DNA from: an uncultured Helicobacteraceae bacterium | GTDB taxonomy: Bacteria > Campylobacterota > Campylobacteria > Campylobacterales > UBA6016 | Direction of reading: 5' to 3' | DNA length: 9,391 nt | Assembly: GCA_937973585.1 (NCBI GenBank) | Contig: CALJKN010000038.1 | Span: forward strand, 1-9,391 | Shown here: one piece after another, positions 1 to 6,259 of the stretch | Numbering within the stretch: position 1 is the stretch's first letter | Layout of the letters: every line of letters begins with the position of its first letter | Program-made: the position numbers and the translations under genes | The notes under the pieces: generated by a model | Seen by the model: only the letters and a program-made list of their open reading frames with translations | Databases searched by the model: none | Told to the model about the DNA's origin: nothing

Positions 1-120
1 CCGCTTTGCTATCTCTACATCGCCGTCACACCCGCCGCCAAGCTCTTTAGCCTTTGCCGCAACAGCCTCGTCGTCAAAATCTATTATCTCTGTACATCTC
101 AAAAAATCTTCAAAATTCAT
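1..120 (-). CDS. Transglutaminase-like protein, N-terminal fragment (runs off the left edge)
   Basis: The first 40 codons of a minus-strand gene are visible, starting with ATG at 120-118. The peptide begins MNFEDFLRCTEIIDFDDEAV and continues to GGGCDGDVEIAKR at the edge. A short lead, then TEIIDFD, an alanine/lysine-rich helix and a VEIAKR-like segment resemble the usual start of bacterial transglutaminase-core proteins, often annotated as cysteine-protease-like. The catalytic Cys-His-Asp core would lie beyond the window, so activity cannot be judged. The start codon overlaps the stop of the ABC ATPase gene as ATGA, which suggests translational coupling and a shared transcript. The family call rests only on N-terminal resemblance. 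Confidence 0.5.
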   Translation of the reverse strand, partial: MNFEDFLRCTEIIDFDDEAVAAKAKELGGGCDGDVEIAKR

Positions 121-914
121 CCGCAAATCCTCTTTATGTGGTACCTATCCCCGTCCAGACCGACCTCTATGGAGACTCCAAATGCTTCCGAGAGATTTTC
201 GCCCGTTAGAACCTCTTGTTTTGTGCCGTATCTAAATACCGTTCCATCCTTTAGGAGTAGTACTTTTTTGATTTGCGGGATAATCTCCTCGATATGGTGG
301 GTTATGATGATGACGGTTTTATCTTTTGAGAGGCCGCCGACGGTATCCAAAAACTCTATCTGCGCCCCTATATCCAGACCTACCGTCGGCTCATCCAGTA
401 GCAGCGCCTCCGGACGGAGCGCCAATGCTCTGGCTATAAGTGTTTTTCGTAGCTCTCCGGTGGACATCTCGCATAGAGGCTTGTCGCTCAAAGCCGTTAT
501 CCCCACCTGCTCTATTGCGGCTTTCGCCGACTCTATCATCTCCGCATCGTACTCTTGTGACTCAAATATCCCTACGGAACTAAAAAAAGAGGATACGACA
601 AGCTCAAAACAGCTGATATTTGGCGCTGTATGCAAGGCATAGTAGTGAAAATCGTTTGTGATAATCCCAAGCCTCTTTTTGAGTTCAAAAATACTCCACC
701 TCTCCTGCCCAAACAACATTTTGGAGGAATCCGGCCTGACTCTCGGATAAATATCATTTGAAAAAAGCTTGATCAGCGTAGACTTGCCGCTACCGTTTGC
801 CCCCAGTATCGCCGTATGCTCCAACCGATCAATCTCCAGACTCACCCCTTTTAGAGCGTCCCCTTCACCGTAACTAACATATAGATTTTTAAACTCGGCT
901 ATTTTTTGTGGCAT
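117..914 (-). CDS. Stand-alone ABC ATPase (YlmA/ModF-like)
   Basis: This is a 265-residue single ATP-binding cassette. The Walker A motif GANGSGKST is at about residues 38-46, the signature MSTGEL at 150-155, Walker B ALLLDEP at 170-176, the D-loop TVGLD next, and the H-loop histidine in ITHHIEE at about 206. STGEL in place of LSGGQ and the THHIEE segment fit the YlmA/ModF-like branch. The usual Q-loop glutamine is not evident: the segment reads GIITNDFHYY, with His90 near the expected place. No membrane segment is present and no permease lies next to it, so a transport role is not shown. The start is supported by GGGAG seven bases upstream of ATG, inside the end of the metallo-hydrolase gene three bases away. 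Its stop overlaps the next start (ATGA). The substrate is unknown. Confidence 0.85.
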   Translation of the reverse strand: MPQKIAEFKNLYVSYGEGDALKGVSLEIDRLEHTAILGANGSGKSTLIKLFSNDIYPRVRPDSSKMLFGQERWSIFELKKRLGIITNDFHYYALHTAPNISCFELVVSSFFSSVGIFESQEYDAEMIESAKAAIEQVGITALSDKPLCEMSTGELRKTLIARALALRPEALLLDEPTVGLDIGAQIEFLDTVGGLSKDKTVIIITHHIEEIIPQIKKVLLLKDGTVFRYGTKQEVLTGENLSEAFGVSIEVGLDGDRYHIKRICG

Positions 915-917
915 ATA

Positions 918-1844
918 TTATCTCCCAATCTCCATAATCTCACCGATATCTAGCTCCCTTAGTTCGCCGCCCAGAGTGTGCTCGGCGGCGGCGGCTCTGG
1001 CTATGCGTATCCCCTCGCCGGGCGGCTCGTATGAGAGGATAAAAGTACCGTAGTGCATCGGCACAAATACTTTTCCACCCAAATCCCTAAAGGCTTGCAT
1101 CGACTCATACGGATTCATGTGGCTATGCTTCATGATAAAATCAGGCTTGTAGGCTCCTACGGGCATGATGCAAATATCCATATCGCCGTATTCTGAGCGT
1201 ATTTTTGTAAAGTGGGTATTGTAGCCGCTGTCACCGCAAAAATATATCTGCTTGCCACGGTAGCGGATCAAAAAGCTCCCCCAAAGCGCTCTGTTTTTAT
1301 CAAAACCGTACCTGCTGTGCCAATGGTATGCCGGCAAAAACACTATCTCTATATCGCCAAGCATAGTTTTTTGCCCCCACTCCATCTCAAAGCATTTTAT
1401 GTTGAGCTTTTTGGCGTATTTGCTAAGCCCCGTAGGCATCAAAGCGGTAGGCGAAACCCCGAGGGCGGCTATAGTGCGGGTATCGAAATGGTCATAATGT
1501 CCGTGTGAGACGAGTATCAAATCGGGCTTTATCCCATCTATCCCAAACGGGAGCTTCGTCCGCCTCTTTACGGTCGGGGGTTGCGTCAGGCACGGGTCGA
1601 GTAGCAGCCTCTTGCCGCCGAGGTCTAGTATAAAGCTCGCATGCCCCAGCCAAATCAGCTTGTCAATACCTTTGTCCGGCACAGCACCCTCTATGACTTT
1701 CGGGAGAAAATCATCACTCTCAAACTCTTGTTGTTGCGGGTTTTTGTACGTAAAACGCCACTTTAGTATCCTCATAAAACTATGATGCTTTGCGGCATCG
1801 TATTCGTTGGTGAAGTAGTTGCATTTTTGTTTTTTGTTTTTCAT
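918..1844 (-). CDS. MBL-fold metallo-hydrolase (UlaG/NAPE-PLD-like, COG2220 type)
   Basis: The protein has 308 residues from the ATG at 1844. It has the metallo-beta-lactamase-fold pattern of the UlaG/NAPE-PLD-like group: WLGHASFILD, LLLDP, then the metal-binding SHGHYDHFD (HxHxDH near residues 114-119), PAYHWHSR, the bridging-aspartate segment CGDSGYNTHF, and a late histidine in PMHYGTF. These supply a full di-metal site. Members act on phosphodiesters, lactones or other esters; the substrate cannot be read here. An in-frame ATG at 1895 would add 17 residues and overlap the preceding gene by 14 bases. I prefer 1844 because the conserved N-terminal part (YFTNEYDAAKHHSFMRILKW) begins just after it, although neither start has a clear ribosome site. 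No signal peptide is obvious with this start. Confidence 0.85.
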   Translation of the reverse strand: MKNKKQKCNYFTNEYDAAKHHSFMRILKWRFTYKNPQQQEFESDDFLPKVIEGAVPDKGIDKLIWLGHASFILDLGGKRLLLDPCLTQPPTVKRRTKLPFGIDGIKPDLILVSHGHYDHFDTRTIAALGVSPTALMPTGLSKYAKKLNIKCFEMEWGQKTMLGDIEIVFLPAYHWHSRYGFDKNRALWGSFLIRYRGKQIYFCGDSGYNTHFTKIRSEYGDMDICIMPVGAYKPDFIMKHSHMNPYESMQAFRDLGGKVFVPMHYGTFILSYEPPGEGIRIARAAAAEHTLGGELRELDIGEIMEIGR

Positions 1845-1881
1845 GGGCGGTAGGATAAAACAATGAATATAAAAAACTAGT

Positions 1882-2694
1882 TTATTTGACGGCATCCCCT
1901 ATCGCATCTATCACAACCTCCGGTTTTTCAAACGGTATTGCGTGTCCGCTGTCTGCCCAAATCTGTTTTGAGTTCGGATACAAAGCGGCTAAGTCTTTTC
2001 TTAACATATTGGCATAATCAGATAATTTTGATTTGTCGCTCATCGGTTTTGAAGCACTAATGACTATTACTTTTTTCTCAAAAGTAGGCAAGGCTAGTAC
2101 GTCTGCACCCGTTTTGTTGATTAGTTCAAACTCTTTTTCTTGCGTATCGTTGAGTGTCAAACCAAATAAAAAATGAAACCAAAAAGGCCAGTTATCGGTA
2201 GAGCCGTCGCCGATAAACTGTTTTGGATGCGTAGAATCGACCAAAATCAAAGCACTCACTTCGTCAGGGTATCGCCTCGCAAAATACTGCATATATAGCC
2301 CGCCTACAGAGTGCCCGACCAAAATATACGGAGGTCTTAGACCTTTTGCCGCTAACAATTTGCGAAGCTCTACCACTATGTGCTCACCGTCTCTTGGCGT
2401 ATCTACGACATCGCTATCGCCATATCCGGCTCTATTGTACGCAAAAATTGTCGCATCTTTTGAAATAGCCGGAGTCACCTTGCTCCACCAATCCATCTTG
2501 CCCGCAAGCCCGTTTTCAAACACTACTGTCGCTTTTGAGGCGTTGTTTTCAAGGAGTAGATACTCTATCTTTTTGCCGCTCTTTGCGATATGTATGTCCG
2601 TTTTGCCAAGCGTTGCGCAGCCGCCAAGGACAAATAGCAAAGGCAAGAGAATACCGAGCGTCCTAAAAATATTCACGAGCGGTTGATTTTGCAT
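1882..2694 (-). CDS. Lipoprotein alpha/beta hydrolase
   Basis: This 270-residue protein begins with a hydrophobic signal ending in a lipobox, VLGGC, with the acylated Cys at 26. It is therefore likely anchored to a membrane and faces the periplasm or surface. The remainder is a typical alpha/beta hydrolase: VVFENGLAG oxyanion-type loop (57-65), YNRAGYGDSD (86-95), nucleophile elbow GHSVGG with Ser129, LVDSTHP, and a C-terminal SGHAIPFEKP carrying the likely catalytic His251. The acid residue cannot be assigned with confidence. GGGAG lies eight bases upstream of the ATG. A 45-base gap separates it from the preceding small gene, and a TATTAT at 2723-2728 could be a weak local -10 without a visible -35. 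Esterase, lipase or lactonase activity are all possible. Confidence 0.85.
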   Translation of the reverse strand: MQNQPLVNIFRTLGILLPLLFVLGGCATLGKTDIHIAKSGKKIEYLLLENNASKATVVFENGLAGKMDWWSKVTPAISKDATIFAYNRAGYGDSDVVDTPRDGEHIVVELRKLLAAKGLRPPYILVGHSVGGLYMQYFARRYPDEVSALILVDSTHPKQFIGDGSTDNWPFWFHFLFGLTLNDTQEKEFELINKTGADVLALPTFEKKVIVISASKPMSDKSKLSDYANMLRKDLAALYPNSKQIWADSGHAIPFEKPEVVIDAIGDAVK

Positions 2695-2739
2695 TTTTAA
2701 ACTCCCGTTTAAAATTTACTAGATAATAGGCAGTTTGTT

Positions 2740-3159
2740 CTAGTTTGTTTTTTTATCCAATGCAGCCGCCAAAGCGTCAAATATACGGTCGGTATGTCCG
2801 TCGTTACCGACAAAAGCATACTTAAATAGTTCTCTTATATTTGCGGCGGTTACTTCCGTTTTTGTCGGGTCAAAAGTATTGCCGTTCGGTAGTGTTATCT
2901 GTTGGCCGCTCATCCCGACACGAGACATACCGACAAGTAGCAATCCTTGCGCCGCATCCGATTCGCCTTTTGATATTAACTCGTCATACAAAGCTTTTTC
3001 ACTAGCCGATAGTTCCGCCATAGTGTTCACAAAGCCGCCCGATTTTTGCATTTTATCCAGTTCGTCCGCCTTCGGCAAATCAGCCCCTGCCTCTTTTTGT
3101 CTTGAAGCTTTTGTCGTTTGATACGCATATGCGCCGTTGCCAAATCCGTTGATTGTCAT
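2740..3159 (-). CDS. Unrecognised small protein (139 residues)
   Basis: I do not recognise this protein. The ATG at 3159 is preceded by GGAG with a six-base spacer and is preferred over an in-frame TTG four codons earlier. It starts MTINGFGNGAYAYQTT, without a signal peptide or membrane span, and has no cysteine. A helix-prone middle (ELSASEKALYDELISKGESD, then a hydrophobic LLLVGMSRVGM) leads to a short GQQITLPNGNTFDPTK segment and a second helical region ending in DRIFDALAAALDKK. The composition is soluble and slightly acidic. It lies 20 bases after the exported-protein gene and before the lipoprotein hydrolase, apparently in the same transcript. The Gly/Tyr/Gln-rich opening is vaguely like small flagellar or secreted proteins, which is not enough for an assignment. 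Confidence 0.75.
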   Translation of the reverse strand: MTINGFGNGAYAYQTTKASRQKEAGADLPKADELDKMQKSGGFVNTMAELSASEKALYDELISKGESDAAQGLLLVGMSRVGMSGQQITLPNGNTFDPTKTEVTAANIRELFKYAFVGNDGHTDRIFDALAAALDKKTN

Positions 3160-3179
3160 GAGTTTCTCCAAAGGTTATT

Positions 3180-3836
3180 TTATTTGATACTTTTATCTTT
3201 CAGCGGATTTTTGTCATAAAAAGGTTTTCCAGCCAAACATTTTTTTAGCTCCTCTTTTGCCCTCTTGCCGCCGTGCCACTCTATGTCGGCTATGTTTTTG
3301 CCCTCATACTCAAGATGAAAATCCATACTCTCCTCCATACTCTCAAGAGCCGCTTCGATGGTCGGTACGGCAAATACTATTACCGGAGCTTGCGACTCTC
3401 CTAGCGTATAGTTAAAGGCTTTTAGCGTCTGTGGTGCATCTTTGCCCTGCTTTAGCGTCACGGTCACCTTGGATTGGCTTGACGAGGTCGGAAACGCCGT
3501 GTTTTTATCATCCAAAGAGCCAATCATCATAAGCGCCCCCTTGTAGTCTCCGCCCGGACCCATGATAGAGACGCTCACCCCCTCTCTTGCAAACATAGCG
3601 GTGCAGTACTCCCCTTTTTTAGCCTTGGAGCTAGCGTGAAAAAACTGCCAATACCCCTCTTTGTAATATCTGCCGTATTTGCTTTTTGCAAACGCCTTGT
3701 TGCCCTTGTCCATCTCTTGTTTTACATTTAGCTCTTTTTTGTTTGTATCCATCACGCTCCCCAGCACATCAAAAGCCTCTTCGCCCGCAAAAACAGCGTG
3801 AGATAGCAAACACATAGTCAAAATAGTTTTTTTCAT
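3180..3836 (-). CDS. Exported protein of unknown function (218 residues)
   Basis: The N-terminus MKKTILTMCLLSHAVFAGEE is a short type I signal peptide, with likely cleavage after AVFA, so the protein should be periplasmic. The mature part has about 200 residues and two cysteines (in GEYCTAMF and in LKKCLAG) that could form a disulfide. A lysine-rich, amphipathic start (KKELNVKQEMDKGNKAFAKS) is followed by an aromatic stretch RYYKEGYWQFFHASS and a beta-rich region with a Gly-rich turn (MGPGGDYKG). No enzyme motif is visible. The ribosome site AAGGA precedes the ATG at a suitable distance. It starts 12 bases after the larger exported-protein gene, so the two are very likely co-transcribed and may act together. 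Confidence 0.85.
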   Translation of the reverse strand: MKKTILTMCLLSHAVFAGEEAFDVLGSVMDTNKKELNVKQEMDKGNKAFAKSKYGRYYKEGYWQFFHASSKAKKGEYCTAMFAREGVSVSIMGPGGDYKGALMMIGSLDDKNTAFPTSSSQSKVTVTLKQGKDAPQTLKAFNYTLGESQAPVIVFAVPTIEAALESMEESMDFHLEYEGKNIADIEWHGGKRAKEELKKCLAGKPFYDKNPLKDKSIK

Positions 3837-3848
3837 ACTCTTATCCTT

Positions 3849-5048
3849 TTATCTCGATGCTTCTCTTGCAAGCTCTTCGCATAGCGGCCTTGTCCTGCCT
3901 AGCCCGTCGCCCTCGTAGTTTGAACGCACCAATACATCCTCTACCCGCCACTCGCCGTTGGCGTCTTGCTTGGTCTTGAACTCCGCAAAGCACTCCGCAT
4001 AACCGCCCATTTCGCCGCCTACTACTGCGCCGTTGCCGTTGATGACCGTGACACCCGGCTTTTCCCAATACTTCACATATCTCAAAAATCTGCTATCTCC
4101 CGCTTGGCCAAATAGCGGATTTCCCATGAGCGCAACCAGCTCTTTTTCGGCTCGCCCCTTCCAGAGTATTATGAGATTGGACTCAATCGGCGTTAGCTTT
4201 TTGCCGTCAGGGCGTTTTGCGGCGCTTTTTGCGGCGTCCATCTGCGCCTGAGATTTTTTGATTCCCGCCATAAGGCTCTGTTTTGCCGCTTCTATCTGCG
4301 GATTCATCTGCTTTTGCATATCTTGTATTTTTTTGAGCGCCGCCTCTTTTTCGGCTTTGGTTGCCCTCTTTTTCCACTTGCCGCTAGGGTCCGGGCGCTC
4401 TCCCGCAAAAAGCTTCTCCCACCAAAACTGATGCCACGCAAAATCCAAAAATTCGGGCGGCAGCGTCTGCCCGATAAGCATCATATCGCTAGGCAATCCG
4501 AGTGCGCCTATCTTTTGACCGAACCCGTCAAAGTCAAAATCCTTACCCTTGATAGAGCCGTGAAGCGCCTTGTCAAACTCTATGCTGTTGCAGGCTATCG
4601 CACCGGCTTTTGATAGCATCGGGGCGCTCGATGTTTTCCAGTCGCTGACGGGCAACGGCTCTGACTGCAAGTCTGAGCGGCGGAGCTTGTAGCTTCCCTG
4701 CCCTATGCGAAATTTGACGGCATCCCCCGCTTTTACTTTTTTGGTATTTTCACTCAGCTTATATGTTTTCATATCGATGGAAAAAGCATTCGGGCACTCA
4801 AACTGAAGCTTCATATGGACAAACTCCGGTTTGTTCGGGTTTTCATACACGGCGGTCACATCTATCTCTTTTATCTCCGTCGCACCGCCTAGTTTATCGG
4901 CAGGGGTACGGGTAGACACCACCCTCACATCCGCAAAATACGCCTCTCTATCGCCCTCGTCGCCCTGATAGTGGAGCACTACGCCAAAAGCGAATAAATG
5001 ACTCTGCAGCACCGAAATAGCAATAAGGGGTGTAAATATTTTTCGCAT
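3849..5048 (-). CDS. Exported protein with central charged helix and SmpA-like C-terminal region; first gene behind the lux-box promoter
   Basis: I chose the ATG at 5048 (399 residues) over one at 5063. The sequence GGAGG at 5057-5061 then sits eight bases upstream, and the protein starts MRKIFTPLIAISVLQSHLFA, a good signal peptide with likely cleavage after Ala20. The mature part falls into three regions. First is a beta-rich N-terminal half. Second is a Lys/Ala/Gln-rich helix, probably coiled coil, around residues 230-290. Third is a tail from about 292 (LIILWKGRAEKELVALMGNP ... RFLRYVKYW ... CFAEF ... GEWRVEDVLV ... PLC). The tail resembles the pattern of short outer-membrane-assembly (SmpA/OmlA-like) domains: a Gly-Asn-Pro near its start, paired cysteines and a terminal strand. 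Four mature cysteines fit the periplasm. Function is unknown. It starts 50 bases beyond the lux-box-like element. Confidence 0.85.
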   Translation of the reverse strand: MRKIFTPLIAISVLQSHLFAFGVVLHYQGDEGDREAYFADVRVVSTRTPADKLGGATEIKEIDVTAVYENPNKPEFVHMKLQFECPNAFSIDMKTYKLSENTKKVKAGDAVKFRIGQGSYKLRRSDLQSEPLPVSDWKTSSAPMLSKAGAIACNSIEFDKALHGSIKGKDFDFDGFGQKIGALGLPSDMMLIGQTLPPEFLDFAWHQFWWEKLFAGERPDPSGKWKKRATKAEKEAALKKIQDMQKQMNPQIEAAKQSLMAGIKKSQAQMDAAKSAAKRPDGKKLTPIESNLIILWKGRAEKELVALMGNPLFGQAGDSRFLRYVKYWEKPGVTVINGNGAVVGGEMGGYAECFAEFKTKQDANGEWRVEDVLVRSNYEGDGLGRTRPLCEELAREASR

Positions 5049-5056
5049 ACGGCTAT

Positions 5057-5061
5057 CCTCC
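5057..5061 (-). promoter_or_regulatory. Ribosome binding site that decides the start of the 399-residue exported protein
   Basis: GGAGG followed by eight bases and ATG at 5048. The alternative ATG at 5063 lies upstream of this site and has no comparable one. Confidence 0.75.
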
Positions 5062-5071
5062 ATTTTTGCAC

Positions 5072-5077
5072 AATATA
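5072..5077 (-). promoter_or_regulatory. Candidate -10 element of the lux-box promoter
   Basis: The minus strand reads TATATT here, four of six matching TATAAT with the key first bases kept. It lies 21 bases past the proximal edge of the lux-box-like element. A transcript starting about seven bases downstream (near 5065) would place the box centre close to -43, as in LuxR-activated promoters where the box replaces the -35. The leader would be about 17 bases and include the GGAGG. The assignment depends on the neighbouring box; on its own it would be weak. Confidence 0.5.
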
Positions 5078-5097
5078 GCCAATCGGGGGAGAAATAT

Positions 5098-5859
5098 CTA
5101 CTGTAAGATTTGACAGGTATTTGAAGGGTTTGGCTGAATAATACCTTTGAGGGTCGCTTTTGCTACGGCGTGTTGTCGGTTTGTTACACCTAGTTTTTGC
5201 ACTATGTTGTTTAGATGAAAATTTACGGTTCGATCGGAGATGTGCAAAATATTCCCAATCTCCCATGCGCTTTTACCGTCCGCCGCCCATTTGAGACACT
5301 CTTTTTCTCTCACGGTCAGCACATCACCGTCACCCTCGTCCATAAGCCCGCATATACGCCTAAGAGCTTCGTGCGTATAGCTTGCCAGTAGCTGAATATA
5401 GGGGATGCTGTAGCTTGTCACCTCGTTTGCACGTGGGGCATCCATATCAAGAGCAAAAGATAGCACCCCTAGTTCCCCATGCGGGCTGTGTATGGGCATA
5501 GTGACGCCGGATTTGATCCCAAAGGCCCTAGCCTCATTCATCATGACTTTTTGCGTTGAATTGTCGTCAATACAAAGATTGCGCCACTCTACAGGAACTA
5601 TGTGCTTTGATGAGTACTCCATAACAGGGTCGACATCATAAAAAGAGTGTTCAAAGTAATGTTTTACCCAACTACTCGGATAGCCATCCACTATAACAAG
5701 CTTTGAACTTGCAAAATATTCAGGAACACGAAGAGCATACACAAATGTATCAAATCCGAAAAATTTGCAATAGCCATCGCAAAGAGAGGTAATCTCCTCA
5801 ACGCTTTTAACATCTGAAAACCGCTGTAAGCCGTCTTGAAAATCATCAAGCCTCATCAT
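5098..5859 (-). CDS. LuxR-family transcriptional regulator with AHL-binding domain
   Basis: This 253-residue protein has the two-domain plan of quorum-sensing receptors. The autoinducer-binding domain covers about residues 15-165. The residues known to line the acyl-homoserine-lactone pocket in TraR/LasR are present with the family spacing: Trp64, Tyr68, Asp77-Pro78, Trp92, and Gly118 in GIKSGVTMPIH. The LuxR helix-turn-helix follows at about 178-240 (LTVREKECLKWAADGKS, EIGNILHISDRTVNFHLNNI, KLGVTNRQHAVAKA). It should dimerise on ligand and bind lux-box DNA. The tail after GIIQP (NPSNTCQILQ) extends past the usual domain end, and its codons form the lux-box-like element. ATG at 5859, with GGA upstream, is followed at once by a second ATG. 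The gene starts 38 bases after the YjbR gene, so it may be co-transcribed with the two genes upstream. No luxI is visible. Confidence 0.93.
   Translation of the reverse strand: MMRLDDFQDGLQRFSDVKSVEEITSLCDGYCKFFGFDTFVYALRVPEYFASSKLVIVDGYPSSWVKHYFEHSFYDVDPVMEYSSKHIVPVEWRNLCIDDNSTQKVMMNEARAFGIKSGVTMPIHSPHGELGVLSFALDMDAPRANEVTSYSIPYIQLLASYTHEALRRICGLMDEGDGDVLTVREKECLKWAADGKSAWEIGNILHISDRTVNFHLNNIVQKLGVTNRQHAVAKATLKGIIQPNPSNTCQILQ
5099..5118 (-). promoter_or_regulatory. lux-box-like operator (LuxR binding site)
   Basis: On the plus strand this reads TACTGTAAGATTTGACAGGT. Against the published lux-box consensus RNSTGYAXGATNXTRCASRT it agrees at 14 of the 16 defined positions by my count. The minus strand agrees with the Vibrio fischeri box ACCTGTAGGATCGTACAGGT at 14 of 20. 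It keeps the CT-N12-AG core, with CTGT and ACAG half-sites in dyad. It covers the last six codons and stop of luxR, and is positioned to activate the leftward gene starting at 5048. Binding has not been shown; the call is from sequence and position. Confidence 0.7.
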
Positions 5860-5897
5860 TTTTTCCGCAAAATTAGGATTGTTTTATTATGCCGATT

Positions 5898-6257
5898 TCA
5901 GCTTTTATCTTCTAGCTCTGCCCTCTGCTTTTTGGTTAGCCCGGCCACGACGAGATTGTACGAATGGTCTATCAGCTCCTCCATCATCAAATCATCCACA
6001 TCCCCACCCGTAGTCACGGTATTCCAATGCTTTTTGTCCATGTGATAGCCCGACTCTACGCACTCATAGCTTATACGAAGCTCCTCGGCGTACAGTGGAT
6101 TACATTTTAGGTTTATCGCTATCGGCTTGTTTTGTTCATTGATAAGTGCAAAAATCTTGCCGCATACACGATAAACACGGACATAAATATCAAACGGATA
6201 GTCATATGTTGCGCCTTTTTTGGATAATAGATAAGTGTCTAGCATTCGAAATTCCAT
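5898..6257 (-). CDS. MmcQ/YjbR family protein
   Basis: The 119-residue protein matches the small MmcQ/YjbR (formerly DUF419) family nearly end to end: SKKGATYDYPFD near the start, VCGKIFALIN, IAINLKCNPLYAEELR, the hallmark SGYHMDKKHWNTV, and a C-terminal DHSYNLVVAGLTKKQR. Family members have a CyaY-like fold and are often described as DNA-binding, but a physiological role is not settled. The ATG at 6257 is two bases past the stop of the secreted hydrolase gene and gives the usual distance to the conserved Tyr. An in-frame ATG at 6245, with GGA seven bases ahead, is an alternative. Tight spacing suggests one transcript with the hydrolase and perhaps luxR. Confidence 0.88.
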   Translation of the reverse strand: MEFRMLDTYLLSKKGATYDYPFDIYVRVYRVCGKIFALINEQNKPIAINLKCNPLYAEELRISYECVESGYHMDKKHWNTVTTGGDVDDLMMEELIDHSYNLVVAGLTKKQRAELEDKS

Positions 6258-6259
6258 AT

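Noticed and set aside
136..642. 168-codon plus-strand open frame opposite the ABC ATPase.
   Set aside because: Its antisense partner carries every ABC motif, while this frame is Ser/Pro-rich with no domain; it is a shadow.
918..1895. Longer form of the MBL-fold protein starting at 1895.
   Set aside because: It overlaps the preceding gene by 14 bases and adds a hydrophobic stretch not typical of the family; the conserved N-terminal part begins after the 1844 start.
2718..2744. Inverted repeat ACTAGA/TCTAGT with a 15-base spacer after the 139-residue gene, considered as a terminator.
   Set aside because: The stem is only six mostly A/T pairs and no T-run follows on the minus strand, so it is unlikely to end transcription. 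It could at most be a minor operator.
3841..4068. Arg-rich 75-codon minus-strand frame inside the larger exported-protein gene.
   Set aside because: It is an out-of-frame reading of the C-terminal coding region with biased composition and no start signal.
4979..5266. 95-codon minus-strand frame spanning the luxR end and the promoter.
   Set aside because: It overlaps two well-supported genes out of frame and has no family resemblance.
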